NCBI RefSeq assembly: GCF_028898945.1
Contig: NZ_CP118607.1
Span: forward strand, 5,442,001-5,506,000
Direction of reading: 5' to 3'
DNA from: Pseudomonas sp. PSKL.D1
Lineage (GTDB): Bacteria > Pseudomonadota > Gammaproteobacteria > Pseudomonadales > Pseudomonadaceae
Length of the DNA stretch: 64,000 nt
Under the pieces are notes generated by a model that saw nothing but the letters and a program-made list of their open reading frames with translations, ran no database searches and was not told where the DNA came from. The position numbers and the translations under genes are program-made. Shown piece by piece: positions 44,270 through 53,052 of this stretch. Numbering within the stretch: position 1 is the stretch's first letter; each line of letters opens with the position of its first letter.

Positions 44270-46221
44270 CAATGCACCTCCGCAGGTTCACGTTTGGCCG
44301 CTTGCGGCTTTGGGGTTGCCGGGGTTTCCTCTTCGATCAGCACGTCAGCCACCAACTCGGCGAGGTCTTTGATCAGGGGGCGTGGTTCGACCACACCTTC
44401 GAGCATCGCCGTGCACTGCGGGCAGCCCACGGCCACCAGTTCGGCCTCGGTCTGGCGGATGTCGTCCATGCGCATGTCCGGGATGCGCTGCTTGCCCGGG
44501 ATGTCGGTGATCGGCGCACCGCCGCCACCGCCACAGCAGCGGGAACGGAAGCCGGAGCGTTCCATCTCGCGCACTTCGATGCCCAGCGCCTTCAGCACTG
44601 CACGCGGGGCTTCGTACTCCCCGTTGTAGCGGCCCAGGTAGCACGGGTCGTGGTAGGTGACGCTGCCACCCTTGTGCTGGCCAAGGTTGAGTTTTTTCGC
44701 GGCAATCAGCTCGGCCATGTAAGTGCTGTGGTGCAGCACTTCATAGTTGCCACCCAGCGCGCCGTACTCGTTCTTCAGCACATGGAAACTGTGCGGGTCG
44801 CAGGTGACGATGCGTTGGAACGTGTACTTGGAAAGGGTCTGGATATTGCGTTTGGCCAACTGCTGGAAAGTGGCCTCATCGCCCAGTCGACGCGCAACAT
44901 CACCGCTGTCGCGCTCTTCAAGGCCGAGCACGGCAAAATCAACACCAGAAGCCTTGAGCACTTTGACGAACGAACGCAGCGTGCGCTGGTTGCGCATGTC
45001 GAAGGCACCATCGCCGACCCAGAACAGCACTTCGGTATCTTTAATCTCCGACAGCAGTTTCAGGTTCAAGTCCGCTGCCCAGTTCATCCGCCCGCCCGGC
45101 GCGAAGCCGCCTGGGTTGTCGGTGGCGATCAGGTTGTCCAGCACCTCGGCGCCTTTGTTCGGGGTGGCGCCCTTTTCCAGCGTGAGGTGGCGGCGCATGT
45201 CGACGATGGCATCGACGTGCTCGATCATCATCGGGCATTCCTCGACGCAGGCGCGGCATGTGGTGCACGACCACAGTGTCTCGGCATCGACCAAGCCGTT
45301 GACGATTGGCTGGTGCGGGCTGCCGCCATGTTCGCCGATCGGCTTGCCCGGGTACGGGCTGCCGGCAAACTGTGCATCGGTGCCCCCGGCCAGGCCGATG
45401 ACCATGTCCTGGATAAGCTTTTTGGGGTTGAGCGGCTGGCCGGCGGCGAAGGCCGGGCACATGGCTTCGCATTTGCCGCACTGCACGCAGGCGTCAAAGC
45501 CGAGCAGCTGGTTCCAGGTAAAGTCCGCCGGCTTTTCCACACCCAGCGGTGCACTCCGGTCTTCCAGGTCCAGCGGCTTGAGGCCTGTGGAGCGGCCACC
45601 GCCAAAGCGTTCGGCGCGGCGGTGCCAGGCCAGGTGCAAGGCACCGGCAAAGGCGTGCTTCATCGGCCCGCCCCAGGTCATGCCGAAGAACAGCTCCGAC
45701 ACGCCCCACAACACGCCCAGGCCAAGGATCGCGACCATCACCCAACCACCGGTGTTGGCGGGCAAAATGCCGGCAACCGGCAGGGTTGCAATGAAGAAGC
45801 TCGCCGCAAACATCAGCAAGCTCTTGGGCAAGCGCATCCACGGGCCCTTGGACAAGCGCGAAGGCGGATTGAGGCGGCGTTTGAAGACGAACACCGCACC
45901 GGTGAACATGATTACCGTGGCCACCAGCAAGGCGTAGCCGAGGATCTTGCTCTGCAGGCCGAAGCCATGCACCAGGATGGCCAGCAACGCCGACAGCACG
46001 AAGCCGCCCGCAGTGGCTACGTGGGTCTTGGACATATACTTGTCGCGCTCGACCACGTGGTGCAAGTCCACCAGGTAGCGCCGCGGCATCGCCAGCAGGC
46101 CGCCGACAAGGTTCACCTTGCTCGGCCTGCCCCGCCGCCACATGCGCACCCGGCGCACGGCGCCGAGCACCGCCAGGCCAAGGGCAGCGAACAGCAAGAT
46201 GGGTAGAAGGGTGTTCAACAT
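44269..46221 (-). CDS. dgcB: Dimethylglycine catabolism iron-sulfur membrane protein DgcB
   Basis: 650 residues from the ATG ending at 46221 (GGAG eight bases upstream). Several N-terminal membrane helices (residues 1-190) are followed by two 4Fe-4S ferredoxin motifs ('CVQCGKCEAMCP' and 'CTTCRACVEECP') and two CCG domains ('DPCYLGRYNGEYEAPR' and 'SRCCGGGGGAP'), as in HdrD/GlpC-like proteins. Together with DgcA and the ETF it forms the dimethylglycine demethylating system, probably passing electrons into the membrane chain. It is translationally coupled to etfA. Confidence 0.93.
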   Translation of the reverse strand: MLNTLLPILLFAALGLAVLGAVRRVRMWRRGRPSKVNLVGGLLAMPRRYLVDLHHVVERDKYMSKTHVATAGGFVLSALLAILVHGFGLQSKILGYALLVATVIMFTGAVFVFKRRLNPPSRLSKGPWMRLPKSLLMFAASFFIATLPVAGILPANTGGWVMVAILGLGVLWGVSELFFGMTWGGPMKHAFAGALHLAWHRRAERFGGGRSTGLKPLDLEDRSAPLGVEKPADFTWNQLLGFDACVQCGKCEAMCPAFAAGQPLNPKKLIQDMVIGLAGGTDAQFAGSPYPGKPIGEHGGSPHQPIVNGLVDAETLWSCTTCRACVEECPMMIEHVDAIVDMRRHLTLEKGATPNKGAEVLDNLIATDNPGGFAPGGRMNWAADLNLKLLSEIKDTEVLFWVGDGAFDMRNQRTLRSFVKVLKASGVDFAVLGLEERDSGDVARRLGDEATFQQLAKRNIQTLSKYTFQRIVTCDPHSFHVLKNEYGALGGNYEVLHHSTYMAELIAAKKLNLGQHKGGSVTYHDPCYLGRYNGEYEAPRAVLKALGIEVREMERSGFRSRCCGGGGGAPITDIPGKQRIPDMRMDDIRQTEAELVAVGCPQCTAMLEGVVEPRPLIKDLAELVADVLIEEETPATPKPQAAKREPAEVH

Positions 46222-46275
46222 GGGAGGCTCCCACAACAGCTGAAATCTTGCGCCGCCCTCGAGAGCAGCGCGGAC

Positions 46276-46367
46276 CCTGTAGGAGCGGATTTATCCGCGA
46301 TGAGGCCAGCACAGGCTGATGCGTTGTCGCTGCTGACGCTATCGCGGATAAATCCGCTCCTACAGGG
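46276..46367. repeat. Inverted REP pair between dgcA and dgcB
   Basis: CCTGTAGGAGCGGATTTATC with CGCGATG, and the complement TATCGCGGATAAATCCGCTC, with a 40-base centre. It lies within what otherwise looks like one gene group, in the 177-bp gap between dgcA and dgcB. Confidence 0.9.
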
Positions 46368-46398
46368 GGCCAGTCCCGCCTCTAGAAAGGCGGTGCGA

Positions 46399-48459
46399 TC
46401 AGAAGTCCTTGCACAACCGCAAGGCGTCGTAGATCGCCGCATGCACGTTGCGCTGGGCCACGCAGTCGCCGATGCGGTACAGCAGGTAACCGTCGCCCGG
46501 CTGGCTGAGGATCGGCTGTGGCTTGATGGCAAACAGCGCCTCCACGTCGATCTGGCCCTTGTTGCGCGAACCTTCCTTCAGGGCGTAGTACAACTGCTCG
46601 TCAGGGCGCACGCCGTTTTCTACCACCACCTGATCGACCACGCGCTCTTCCTTGGCGCCGGTGTATTCGTTCTCCAGCACCGCCACCAGCTTGTCACCCT
46701 CGCGATAGACCTTTTCCAGCATCATGTCGCCGGTCATGATCACTTCTTTCGGGTACATGCTGCGGTAGTAGGTCGGGAAGGTCGTGCCGCCCATGGCCAC
46801 GCCCGGTTTGATGTCATCAGTGACGATCTCGACCTGGCTGCCCTTGTCGGCGATGAAATCCGCCACCGACATGCCGGTGAACTCGCAAATGGTGTCGTAC
46901 ACCAGCACGTTCTTGCCCGGCGCAATCTTGCCGTCCAGTACGTCCCAGCTGCTGACTACCAGCCCTTCGGCGGCGCCCCAATGCTCGTTCTGCTCCAGGA
47001 ACGAATGGCCACCCACCGCCAGCACGATAATGTCCGGGCGCAGGTCCTGAATGGTGTCTACATCAGCGGCAGTGCCCAAGCGCAGGTCGATCTTCAGGCG
47101 GGCGAATTCCAGCTGATACCAGCGGGTAATACCCGCGATCTGGTCGCGCTGCGGCGCCTTGGCGGCGATGGTGATCTGCCCGCCGATCTGGTCCTTTTTC
47201 TCGAACACGGTCACATCGTGGCCACGCTCGGCGGCAACACGTGCCGCTTCCATGCCGGCAGGGCCGGCACCGACGATCACCACCTTGCGTTTCGCCCCGG
47301 TGGTTTTCTCGATGATGTGCGGCACGCCCATGTATTCACGGGAGGTCGCGGCGTTCTGGATGCACAGTACGTCCAGGCCCTGATACTGGCGGTCGATGCA
47401 GTAGTTGGCACCCACGCACTGTTTGATCTGATCGACCTGGCCCATTTTGATCTTGGCGATCAGGTGCGGGTCGGCGATGTGGGCACGGGTCATGCCGACC
47501 ATGTCCACGTAGCCACCTTCGAGAATGCGGGTGGCCTGGTTAGGGTCTTTGATGTTCTGCGCGTGCAGAACCGGGACCTTGACCACTTCCTTGATGCCGG
47601 CCGCCAGGTGCAGGAACGGCTCCGGCGGGTAGCTCATGTTGGGGATCACGTTGGCCAGGGTGTTATGGGTGTCGCAACCCGAGCCCACCACGCCAACGAA
47701 GTCGATCATGCCGGTGGCATCGTAGTAGGCGGCGATCTGCTTCATGTCCTCGTGGCTGAGGCCATCGGGGTGGAATTCGTCACCACAGATACGCATACCG
47801 ACGCAGAAGTCATCACCGACTTCCTTGCGCACGGCCTTGAGCACTTCCAGGCCGAACTTCATGCGGCCTTCGAAGGTACCGCCCCATTCGTCGGTACGCT
47901 TGTTGACCCGCGGGCTCCAGAACTGGTCAATCATGTGCTGGTGCACTGCCGACAGTTCGACGCCGTCCAGGCCGCCCTCTTTGGCGCGGCGGGCAGCTTG
48001 CGCATAGTTGCCGATCACCCGCCAGATCTCTTCCACCTCAATCGTCTTGCAGGTGGCGCGGTGTACGGGTTCACGGATACCCGACGGCGACATCAGGGTC
48101 GGCCAGTTGAAGCCGTCCCAACGCGAGCGACGGCCCATGTGGGTAATCTGGATCATGATCTTGGCGCCATGCTTGTGCATGGCGTCGGCCAGGTTCTGGA
48201 AGTGCGGGATGATGCGGTCGGTCGACAGGTTGACCGACGACCACCATTCCTGCGGGCTGTCGATGGCCACCACGGACGAGCCGCCGCAGATCGCCAGGCC
48301 GATACCGCCCTTGGCCTTCTCTTCGTAGTACTTCACATACCGGTCGGTGGTCATGCCGCCGTCAGTGGCGTAGACCTCGGCGTGCGCAGTACTGAGCACG
48401 CGGTTGCGGATGGTCAGTTTGCCGATCTGGATCGGCTGGAACATTGCTTCGAATGCCAT
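46399..48459 (-). CDS. dgcA: Dimethylglycine demethylase/oxidoreductase DgcA
   Basis: 686 residues, old-yellow-enzyme-like trimethylamine dehydrogenase family. The N-terminal FMN TIM barrel has 'QIGKLTIRNRVLSTAHAEVY' and 'GGLDGVELSAVHQHMIDQFW'. A 4Fe-4S site follows in 'CVGANYCIDRQYQG...LCIQNAA', then the second dinucleotide domain ('KVVIVGAGPAGMEAARVAAE'). It oxidises dimethylglycine to sarcosine with DgcB and ETF. It follows the DUF5943 gene by 15 bases. Confidence 0.94.
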   Translation of the reverse strand: MAFEAMFQPIQIGKLTIRNRVLSTAHAEVYATDGGMTTDRYVKYYEEKAKGGIGLAICGGSSVVAIDSPQEWWSSVNLSTDRIIPHFQNLADAMHKHGAKIMIQITHMGRRSRWDGFNWPTLMSPSGIREPVHRATCKTIEVEEIWRVIGNYAQAARRAKEGGLDGVELSAVHQHMIDQFWSPRVNKRTDEWGGTFEGRMKFGLEVLKAVRKEVGDDFCVGMRICGDEFHPDGLSHEDMKQIAAYYDATGMIDFVGVVGSGCDTHNTLANVIPNMSYPPEPFLHLAAGIKEVVKVPVLHAQNIKDPNQATRILEGGYVDMVGMTRAHIADPHLIAKIKMGQVDQIKQCVGANYCIDRQYQGLDVLCIQNAATSREYMGVPHIIEKTTGAKRKVVIVGAGPAGMEAARVAAERGHDVTVFEKKDQIGGQITIAAKAPQRDQIAGITRWYQLEFARLKIDLRLGTAADVDTIQDLRPDIIVLAVGGHSFLEQNEHWGAAEGLVVSSWDVLDGKIAPGKNVLVYDTICEFTGMSVADFIADKGSQVEIVTDDIKPGVAMGGTTFPTYYRSMYPKEVIMTGDMMLEKVYREGDKLVAVLENEYTGAKEERVVDQVVVENGVRPDEQLYYALKEGSRNKGQIDVEALFAIKPQPILSQPGDGYLLYRIGDCVAQRNVHAAIYDALRLCKDF

Positions 48460-48474
48460 GACGCGGTCTCCGGC

Positions 48475-49005
48475 TTACAACGGCTTTGTAACGAACAGGC
48501 CATCTTCGTGGCCTTCTTCCGACCCGCCGTAAACCTGTTCGGCCACGGTGCGGATCGAGCTGCCGCGGGCAGCGAGAATCTGGTCCATGGCACCGGCAAA
48601 CCAGCCGGTGAACATGTAGTCGACCTTGCGGCCGCACTTGCCATACACGTACACGAACGCCGAGTGCTTGAGCTTGACGCTGCAGGTGCCCTTATCCAGG
48701 TCGATGTCCTGGATCTCGAACAGGCCCCAGCCACGCTGGGACAGGCGCTTCATGTAGTGCTCGAACACCGCCACGCCTTCCAGGCCATGGCATTCGGCTT
48801 CCTTCTCGCACCAGTGCCAGGCGGACTTGTAGCCGGCCTTGTAGAGGATTTCGGCGTAGGCGTCGGCGCCCAGCACTTCCTCGATGCCAATGTGGTTGTT
48901 GACGAAGAAATGGCGTGGCACATACAGCATCGGCAAGGCGTCGCTGGTCCAGACACCGGTCTCGCTGTCGACTTCGATTGGCAATTGCGGGGCGATCTTG
49001 GCCAT
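48475..49005 (-). CDS. DUF5943 protein of the dimethylglycine gene group (PA5397-type)
   Basis: 176 residues, cytoplasmic, with the family pattern 'MLYVPRHFFVNNHIGIEEVL', 'AGYKSAWHWCEKEAECHGLE' and 'YMFTGWFAGAMDQILAARG'. The fold resembles 4-vinyl reductase (V4R) regulator or ligand-binding domains. It is always seen beside dgcA in Pseudomonas. No catalytic motif is evident. It may be an accessory or sensor protein of dimethylglycine demethylation; the function is not established. Confidence 0.85.
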   Translation of the reverse strand: MAKIAPQLPIEVDSETGVWTSDALPMLYVPRHFFVNNHIGIEEVLGADAYAEILYKAGYKSAWHWCEKEAECHGLEGVAVFEHYMKRLSQRGWGLFEIQDIDLDKGTCSVKLKHSAFVYVYGKCGRKVDYMFTGWFAGAMDQILAARGSSIRTVAEQVYGGSEEGHEDGLFVTKPL

Positions 49006-49083
49006 GGAAACTCAACTCCATAAAAATTTTTATGTGGGTGCCCCGGCGTTGCTGGCAGGGGCTAATCAGGCTTGGAGAGCGGC

Positions 49084-50061
49084 TTACTCGCCCCAGACGT
49101 CCTTGAGGACGTTGACCCAGTTCTCGCCCATGATCTTGCGTACCACGCGCTCGGAGTGGCCGCGCTTGAGCAGGGTTTCGGTGAGGTTGGGGAACTCGCC
49201 GACAGTACGAATGCCGAGCGGGTTGATGATCTTGCCGAAGTTGGTCAGGCGGCGGGCGTAACCCTTGTCGTGAGTCAGGTACTCGAAGAAGTCCTGGCCG
49301 TGGCCTTGGGTGAAGTCGGTACCGATACCGATAGCGTCTTCACCGACGATGTTCATGGTGTACTCGATGGCTTCGGCGTAGTCGTCGATGGTTGAGTCGA
49401 TGCCCTTGGCCAGGAACGGCGCGAACATGGTCACGCCAACGAAGCCGCCGTGGTCGGCGATGAATTTCAGTTCTTCGTCGGACTTGTTACGCGGGTGCTC
49501 CTTCAGGCCCGAGGGCAGGCAGTGGGAGTAGCACACCGGTTTTTTCGATTCGAGGATGACTTCTTCAGACGTTTTGGAACCAACGTGGGACAGGTCGCAC
49601 ATGATGCCCACGCGGTTCATTTCCGCGACGATTTCGCGACCGAAGCCCGACAGGCCGCCATCGCGCTCGTAGCAACCGGTGCCCACCAGGTTCTGGGTGT
49701 TGTAGCACATTTGCACGATGCCCACGCCCAGCTGCTTGAACACGTCCACGTAGGCGATCTGGTCTTCGAAGGCGTGGGCGTTCTGGAAGCCGAAGAGAAT
49801 GCCGGTTTTACCCAGTTCCTTGGCTTTGCGGATATCTGCGGTAGTACGCACTGGCATTACCAGGTCGCTGTTGTCGCGGATCAGCTTCTGGCTGGCAGCG
49901 ATGTTGTCGACGGTGGCCTTGAAGCCTTCCCAGACCGACACCGTGCAATTGGCCGCAGTCAGCCCGCCCTTGCGCATGTCCTCGAACAGCTCGCGGTTCC
50001 ATTTGGCAATGATCAGGCCGTCGATGACGATGCTGTCGGCGTGAAGTTCGGCTGGGCTCAT
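49084..50061 (-). CDS. Divergent M19 'membrane dipeptidase' family protein (PA5396-type)
   Basis: 325 residues, amidohydrolase fold of the renal dipeptidase family. The two late zinc histidines look present ('CDLSHVGSKTSEEVI' and 'VCYSHCLPSGLKEH'), but the usual DGHND motif near the start reads 'VIDGLIIAKWNREL' and the bridging-Glu region reads 'GFQNAHAFEDQIA'. The canonical binuclear zinc site is therefore incomplete. There is no signal peptide. It heads the DUF5943-dgcA-dgcB-etfA-etfB set, so its substrate may relate to betaine catabolism rather than to dipeptides. The assignment as a dipeptidase is only by family. Confidence 0.85.
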   Translation of the reverse strand: MSPAELHADSIVIDGLIIAKWNRELFEDMRKGGLTAANCTVSVWEGFKATVDNIAASQKLIRDNSDLVMPVRTTADIRKAKELGKTGILFGFQNAHAFEDQIAYVDVFKQLGVGIVQMCYNTQNLVGTGCYERDGGLSGFGREIVAEMNRVGIMCDLSHVGSKTSEEVILESKKPVCYSHCLPSGLKEHPRNKSDEELKFIADHGGFVGVTMFAPFLAKGIDSTIDDYAEAIEYTMNIVGEDAIGIGTDFTQGHGQDFFEYLTHDKGYARRLTNFGKIINPLGIRTVGEFPNLTETLLKRGHSERVVRKIMGENWVNVLKDVWGE

Positions 50062-50346
50062 CAGGCTGTCCCCTCTTATGAGTTTGCTGACGCCGAACCT
50101 TGTGCCGGCGCTTTGGGGCCAGCATATGCCTGTGCCTCGAGGCGCCCCGATGCAAAAACGACAGGGGGTTTGCCGAAAGCGTCAATGCGCGACAACAGGC
50201 CCTCTGGCCCGCCTTGCGGGGATGAGAGACAGTCTCGATTACGACCTTTGCGGCGGTTTCATGAACATTTCGTCAGGGAGCTATCGTCTTGTCTGAACCT
50301 GAGCGAGAATCCAGCCGGTTCGTCAGCCTTGTTGAGGAGAAAACGG

Positions 50347-50748
50347 ATGAAATCAATGGCATGGCTGGTACTGCTGGCTGTGGTGACCGGGGCCCAGGCC
50401 GGTGAGGAAGAAAGCACGCCTTGCGATAACGTCGAAACCGACCAGCAGACGTATGCGTGCGCGGCGTTCAACAAACAAACCGCCGAGCGCGAGTTGAAAG
50501 CGGCTTATGACGACCTGATCCAGCGCATTCGTGACCAGTATGCTGACGAAACCGACAAGGCTACTGCGCTGACCGGGCGTATGGAGGCAGCGGAAAAGCT
50601 GTGGGCTCAGCTACGCGATGCCGATTGCAAGGTTGAGACCTATGCCGAGAAGCCGGGCAGCAAAGCGTTTCAGGCGGCTTGGGATACCTGTGTAGCGCAG
50701 CGCAGTGATGACCGGTCGGAATATTTGCAGTCCATTGGCCAGCAATAG
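50347..50748 (+). CDS. LprI/DUF1311-family periplasmic protein
   Basis: 133 residues from the ATG at 50347, preceded by GAGGAG. The signal peptide is 'MKSMAWLVLLAVVTGAQAGE'. The mature protein has the LprI pattern 'CDNVETDQQTYACAAFNKQT', 'AAEKLWAQLRDADCKVE' and 'WDTCVAQRSDDRSEYLQ' with four conserved cysteines. Some family members inhibit lysozyme; here the role is unknown. It is a single gene, divergent from the M19 gene and convergent with cdhR, followed by a REP pair. Confidence 0.85.
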   Translation: MKSMAWLVLLAVVTGAQAGEEESTPCDNVETDQQTYACAAFNKQTAERELKAAYDDLIQRIRDQYADETDKATALTGRMEAAEKLWAQLRDADCKVETYAEKPGSKAFQAAWDTCVAQRSDDRSEYLQSIGQQ

Positions 50749-50768
50749 CCCATCGCCCAAGCGCGATG

Positions 50769-50889
50769 CCCTGTAGGAGCGGCCTTGTGTCGCGAAAGGG
50801 CTGCGTAGCGGCCCCGGGGTTGTAGCTTCGCAACAGATATTGCCGGGGCTGCTCTGCAGCCCTTTCGCGACACAAGGCCGCTCCTACAG
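50769..50889. repeat. Inverted REP pair, GCGGCCTTGTGTCGCG subtype
   Basis: CTGTAGGAGCGGCCTTGTGT with CGCGAAAGGGCTGC on the left and its complement on the right flank a 45-base centre containing GGCCCCGGGG. It lies between the convergent LprI-like and cdhR genes. Confidence 0.9.
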
Positions 50890-50902
50890 AGTTCGGCTCA
50901 CC

Positions 50903-51847
50903 CTAAACGGCCCGGGCCAACCTGTCTTCGCGCGGGCACCGCGCAAACCGTGCCCGATAACACCGGGTAAAATACGACGCCGACTCAAACCCGCACGCCA
51001 CTGCCACCTCCAGCACGCTCATGTCGGTCTGGCGCAGCAACTGCCGCGCCTTGTCCAGCCGCAGCCGCAGGTAAAACCCGCTAGGCGTGTCCTCCAGGTG
51101 CAACTTGAACAGCCGCTCCAACTGCCGCCGGGTCACCTGCACCGCATCGGCCAGCACCTGAGTATTGAGCGGCTGCTCAAGGTTGCGCTCCATCTCGCCA
51201 ATCACCTTCACCAGCTTCTTGTTGCTGATGCCAAAGCGGCTGGCTATCTGCATGCGCTGGTGGTCCTGACGCGGGCGGATGCGCCCGAGCACGAACTGCT
51301 CGGACACTTGCACCGCCAGTTCGCTGCCATGTGCCTGGGCAATCAGGTCGAGCATCAGGTCGATTGACGCGGTACCCCCCGCGCAGGTGATGCGCCGCCG
51401 GTCGATTTCGAACAGTTCCTGGGTTACCTGCAGGCGCGGGTAGCGCTCCTTGAACGCATCCAGCGCTTCCCAATGCAGTGTTGCGCGATGGCCGTCGAGC
51501 AAGCCCGCCTCGGCCAACACCACAGGGCCCGTGTCGATGCCGCCGAGAATCACGCCCTCATGGTCGAGCCGGCGCAGCGCCTGTTGCAGCGTTGGCCCAA
51601 AACGAGCCAACGGCTCGAACCCCGCCACGATCAGCAAGATTCCACCCGGCTCACCCTCCCCCAATGCGCCATCGGCATTCACCGACATGCCATTGCTCGC
51701 TTCGACAGCGCCGCCATCCAGGCTCAGCACTCGCCAGCGATACGAAGGCCCCTTGAAGCGGTTTGCCACCCGCAGCGGCTCCAGGGCACTGATGAAGCCC
51801 ATGGCCGAGAAGCCAGGTAACAGCAAAAAATGAATCAGTTGCGGCAT
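50903..51847 (-). CDS. cdhR: Carnitine catabolism AraC/GATase1-type activator CdhR
   Basis: 314 residues from the ATG ending at 51847 (GGAGCATGCA upstream); the longer reading is not family-like. The N-terminal DJ-1/PfpI-like class-I amidotransferase domain (about 1-185) starts 'MPQLIHFLLLPGFSAMGFIS'. The C-terminal AraC HTH starts about residue 215 ('LNTQVLADAVQVTRRQLERL') and ends 'VAVACGFESASYFTRCYRARF'. It belongs to the GbdR/CdhR group. Divergence from caiX-cdhC-cdhA-cdhB, as with PA5389, makes it the carnitine-responsive activator of that operon. Confidence 0.92.
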   Translation of the reverse strand: MPQLIHFLLLPGFSAMGFISALEPLRVANRFKGPSYRWRVLSLDGGAVEASNGMSVNADGALGEGEPGGILLIVAGFEPLARFGPTLQQALRRLDHEGVILGGIDTGPVVLAEAGLLDGHRATLHWEALDAFKERYPRLQVTQELFEIDRRRITCAGGTASIDLMLDLIAQAHGSELAVQVSEQFVLGRIRPRQDHQRMQIASRFGISNKKLVKVIGEMERNLEQPLNTQVLADAVQVTRRQLERLFKLHLEDTPSGFYLRLRLDKARQLLRQTDMSVLEVAVACGFESASYFTRCYRARFARCPREDRLARAV

Positions 51848-51868
51848 TGCATGCTCCACAGCAAAGGT

Positions 51869-51907
51869 GGTCGCTTCCGTGCAATTGTTGGTCGCCAGGG
51901 TGCGATT
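51869..51907. promoter_or_regulatory. Direct-repeat operator for CdhR
   Basis: GGTCGCTTCCGTGCAATT (51869-51886) and GGTCGCCAGGGTGCGATT (51890-51907) agree at 13 of 18 bases, with a 21-bp period (two helical turns). This is the shape of an AraC-family binding site. It lies 21 bases from the cdhR start and 86 bases before the caiX ATG. Confidence 0.65.
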
Positions 51908-51993
51908 TCCCACCCTGCCAGCAGCGTAGCGTGTTCACACGGCCCAGAGAGGCCGAACCCTATAACAATATGCCCTGCCGATGGAGAGCCACC

Positions 51994-52938
51994 ATGCATC
52001 GCTTTGTCCGCCGCAGCCTGTTGTCCCTTGCCCTGAGCAGCATTGTCGCCACCCCGCTTTTCGCCGCCGAGCCAGCCGCTTGCAAGAACGTGCGCCTGGG
52101 CGTGGTCAACTGGACAGATGTCATCGCCACCAGCGCCATGGCCCAAGTGTTACTCGATGGCCTGGGCTACCAGACCAAGCAGACTAGCGCGTCGCAGCAG
52201 ATCATCTTCGCCGGCATCCGAGACAAACGCCTGGACATGTTCCTCGGGTACTGGAACCCGATCATGACCCAGACCATCACGCCGTTCATCGATGCCAATC
52301 AGGTCAAGGTACTGGACAAACCAAGCCTGGAAGACGCCCGCGCCACCTTGGCTGTGCCCAAGTATCTGTATGACAAGGGCCTGAAGAGCTTCGCCGATAT
52401 CCACAAGTTCGAGAAGGAGCTTGGCGGCAAGATCTACGGCATCGAGCCGGGTTCGGGTGCCAACACGCAGATCAAGGCCATGATCACCAAGAACCAGTTC
52501 GGCCTGGGCAAGTTCCAGTTGGTCGAGTCCAGCGAGGCCGGCATGCTCGCTGCAGTCGACCGCGCCGTGCGGCGCAAGGAAGCGGTGGTGTTCTTCGGCT
52601 GGGCGCCGCACCCGATGAACGTGAACATCGACATGGCATACCTGGGCGACAGCCAGGACGCGCTCGGCCCGGATGAAGGCCGCGCCACGGTGTGGACGGT
52701 GACGGCGCCGGACTATGCCGAGCGCTGCCCCAACGCCAATCGCTTGCTGGCAAACCTGAAATTCAGCGCCGAAGACGAGAGCCGCATGATGCAGCCGCTG
52801 CTTGATCACAAGGACGCCTTGGAATCGGCGCGGCAGTGGCTCAAAGACCACCCAGAGGATAAAGCGCGCTGGCTTGAGGGGGTAACCACCTTCGACGGCA
52901 AGCCTGCGGCGGACAACCTCAAGCTCACCGCCAACTGA
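51994..52938 (+). CDS. caiX: Carnitine-binding periplasmic ABC protein CaiX
   Basis: 314 residues from the ATG at 51994 (GGAG before it) with signal peptide 'RSLLSLALSSIVATPLFAAE'. It is a ProX/OpuAC-type quaternary-amine binding protein: 'LGVVNWTDVIATSAMAQVLL', 'MFLGYWNPIMTQTITPFI' and 'VVFFGWAPHPMNVNIDMAYL' carry the aromatic cage residues. It delivers carnitine to a separately encoded choline/betaine transporter (Cbc type in P. aeruginosa). A REP pair separates it from cdhC. Confidence 0.93.
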   Translation: MHRFVRRSLLSLALSSIVATPLFAAEPAACKNVRLGVVNWTDVIATSAMAQVLLDGLGYQTKQTSASQQIIFAGIRDKRLDMFLGYWNPIMTQTITPFIDANQVKVLDKPSLEDARATLAVPKYLYDKGLKSFADIHKFEKELGGKIYGIEPGSGANTQIKAMITKNQFGLGKFQLVESSEAGMLAAVDRAVRRKEAVVFFGWAPHPMNVNIDMAYLGDSQDALGPDEGRATVWTVTAPDYAERCPNANRLLANLKFSAEDESRMMQPLLDHKDALESARQWLKDHPEDKARWLEGVTTFDGKPAADNLKLTAN

Positions 52939-52945
52939 CAGACCG

Positions 52946-53021
52946 CATCGCGGATAAATCCGCTCCTACACCTATGCCTGGGCTTCTGCGCCCGCCGGTA
53001 GGAGCGGACTCATCCGCGATA
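52946..53021. repeat. Inverted REP pair between caiX and cdhC
   Basis: CATCGCGGATAAATCCGCTC and CGGTAGGAGCGGACTCATCC with GCGATAAG, about 25 bases apart. A REP here may shield the caiX mRNA, giving more binding protein than enzyme from one transcript, as known for other binding-protein operons. Confidence 0.88.
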
Positions 53022-53052
53022 AGCCAAAAACAGATCTCACAAGGAACCCACC

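Noticed and set aside
46300..49023. 907-codon frame opposite dgcA and the DUF5943 gene
   Set aside because: Antisense shadow of two real genes; it begins inside a REP and crosses two gene borders.
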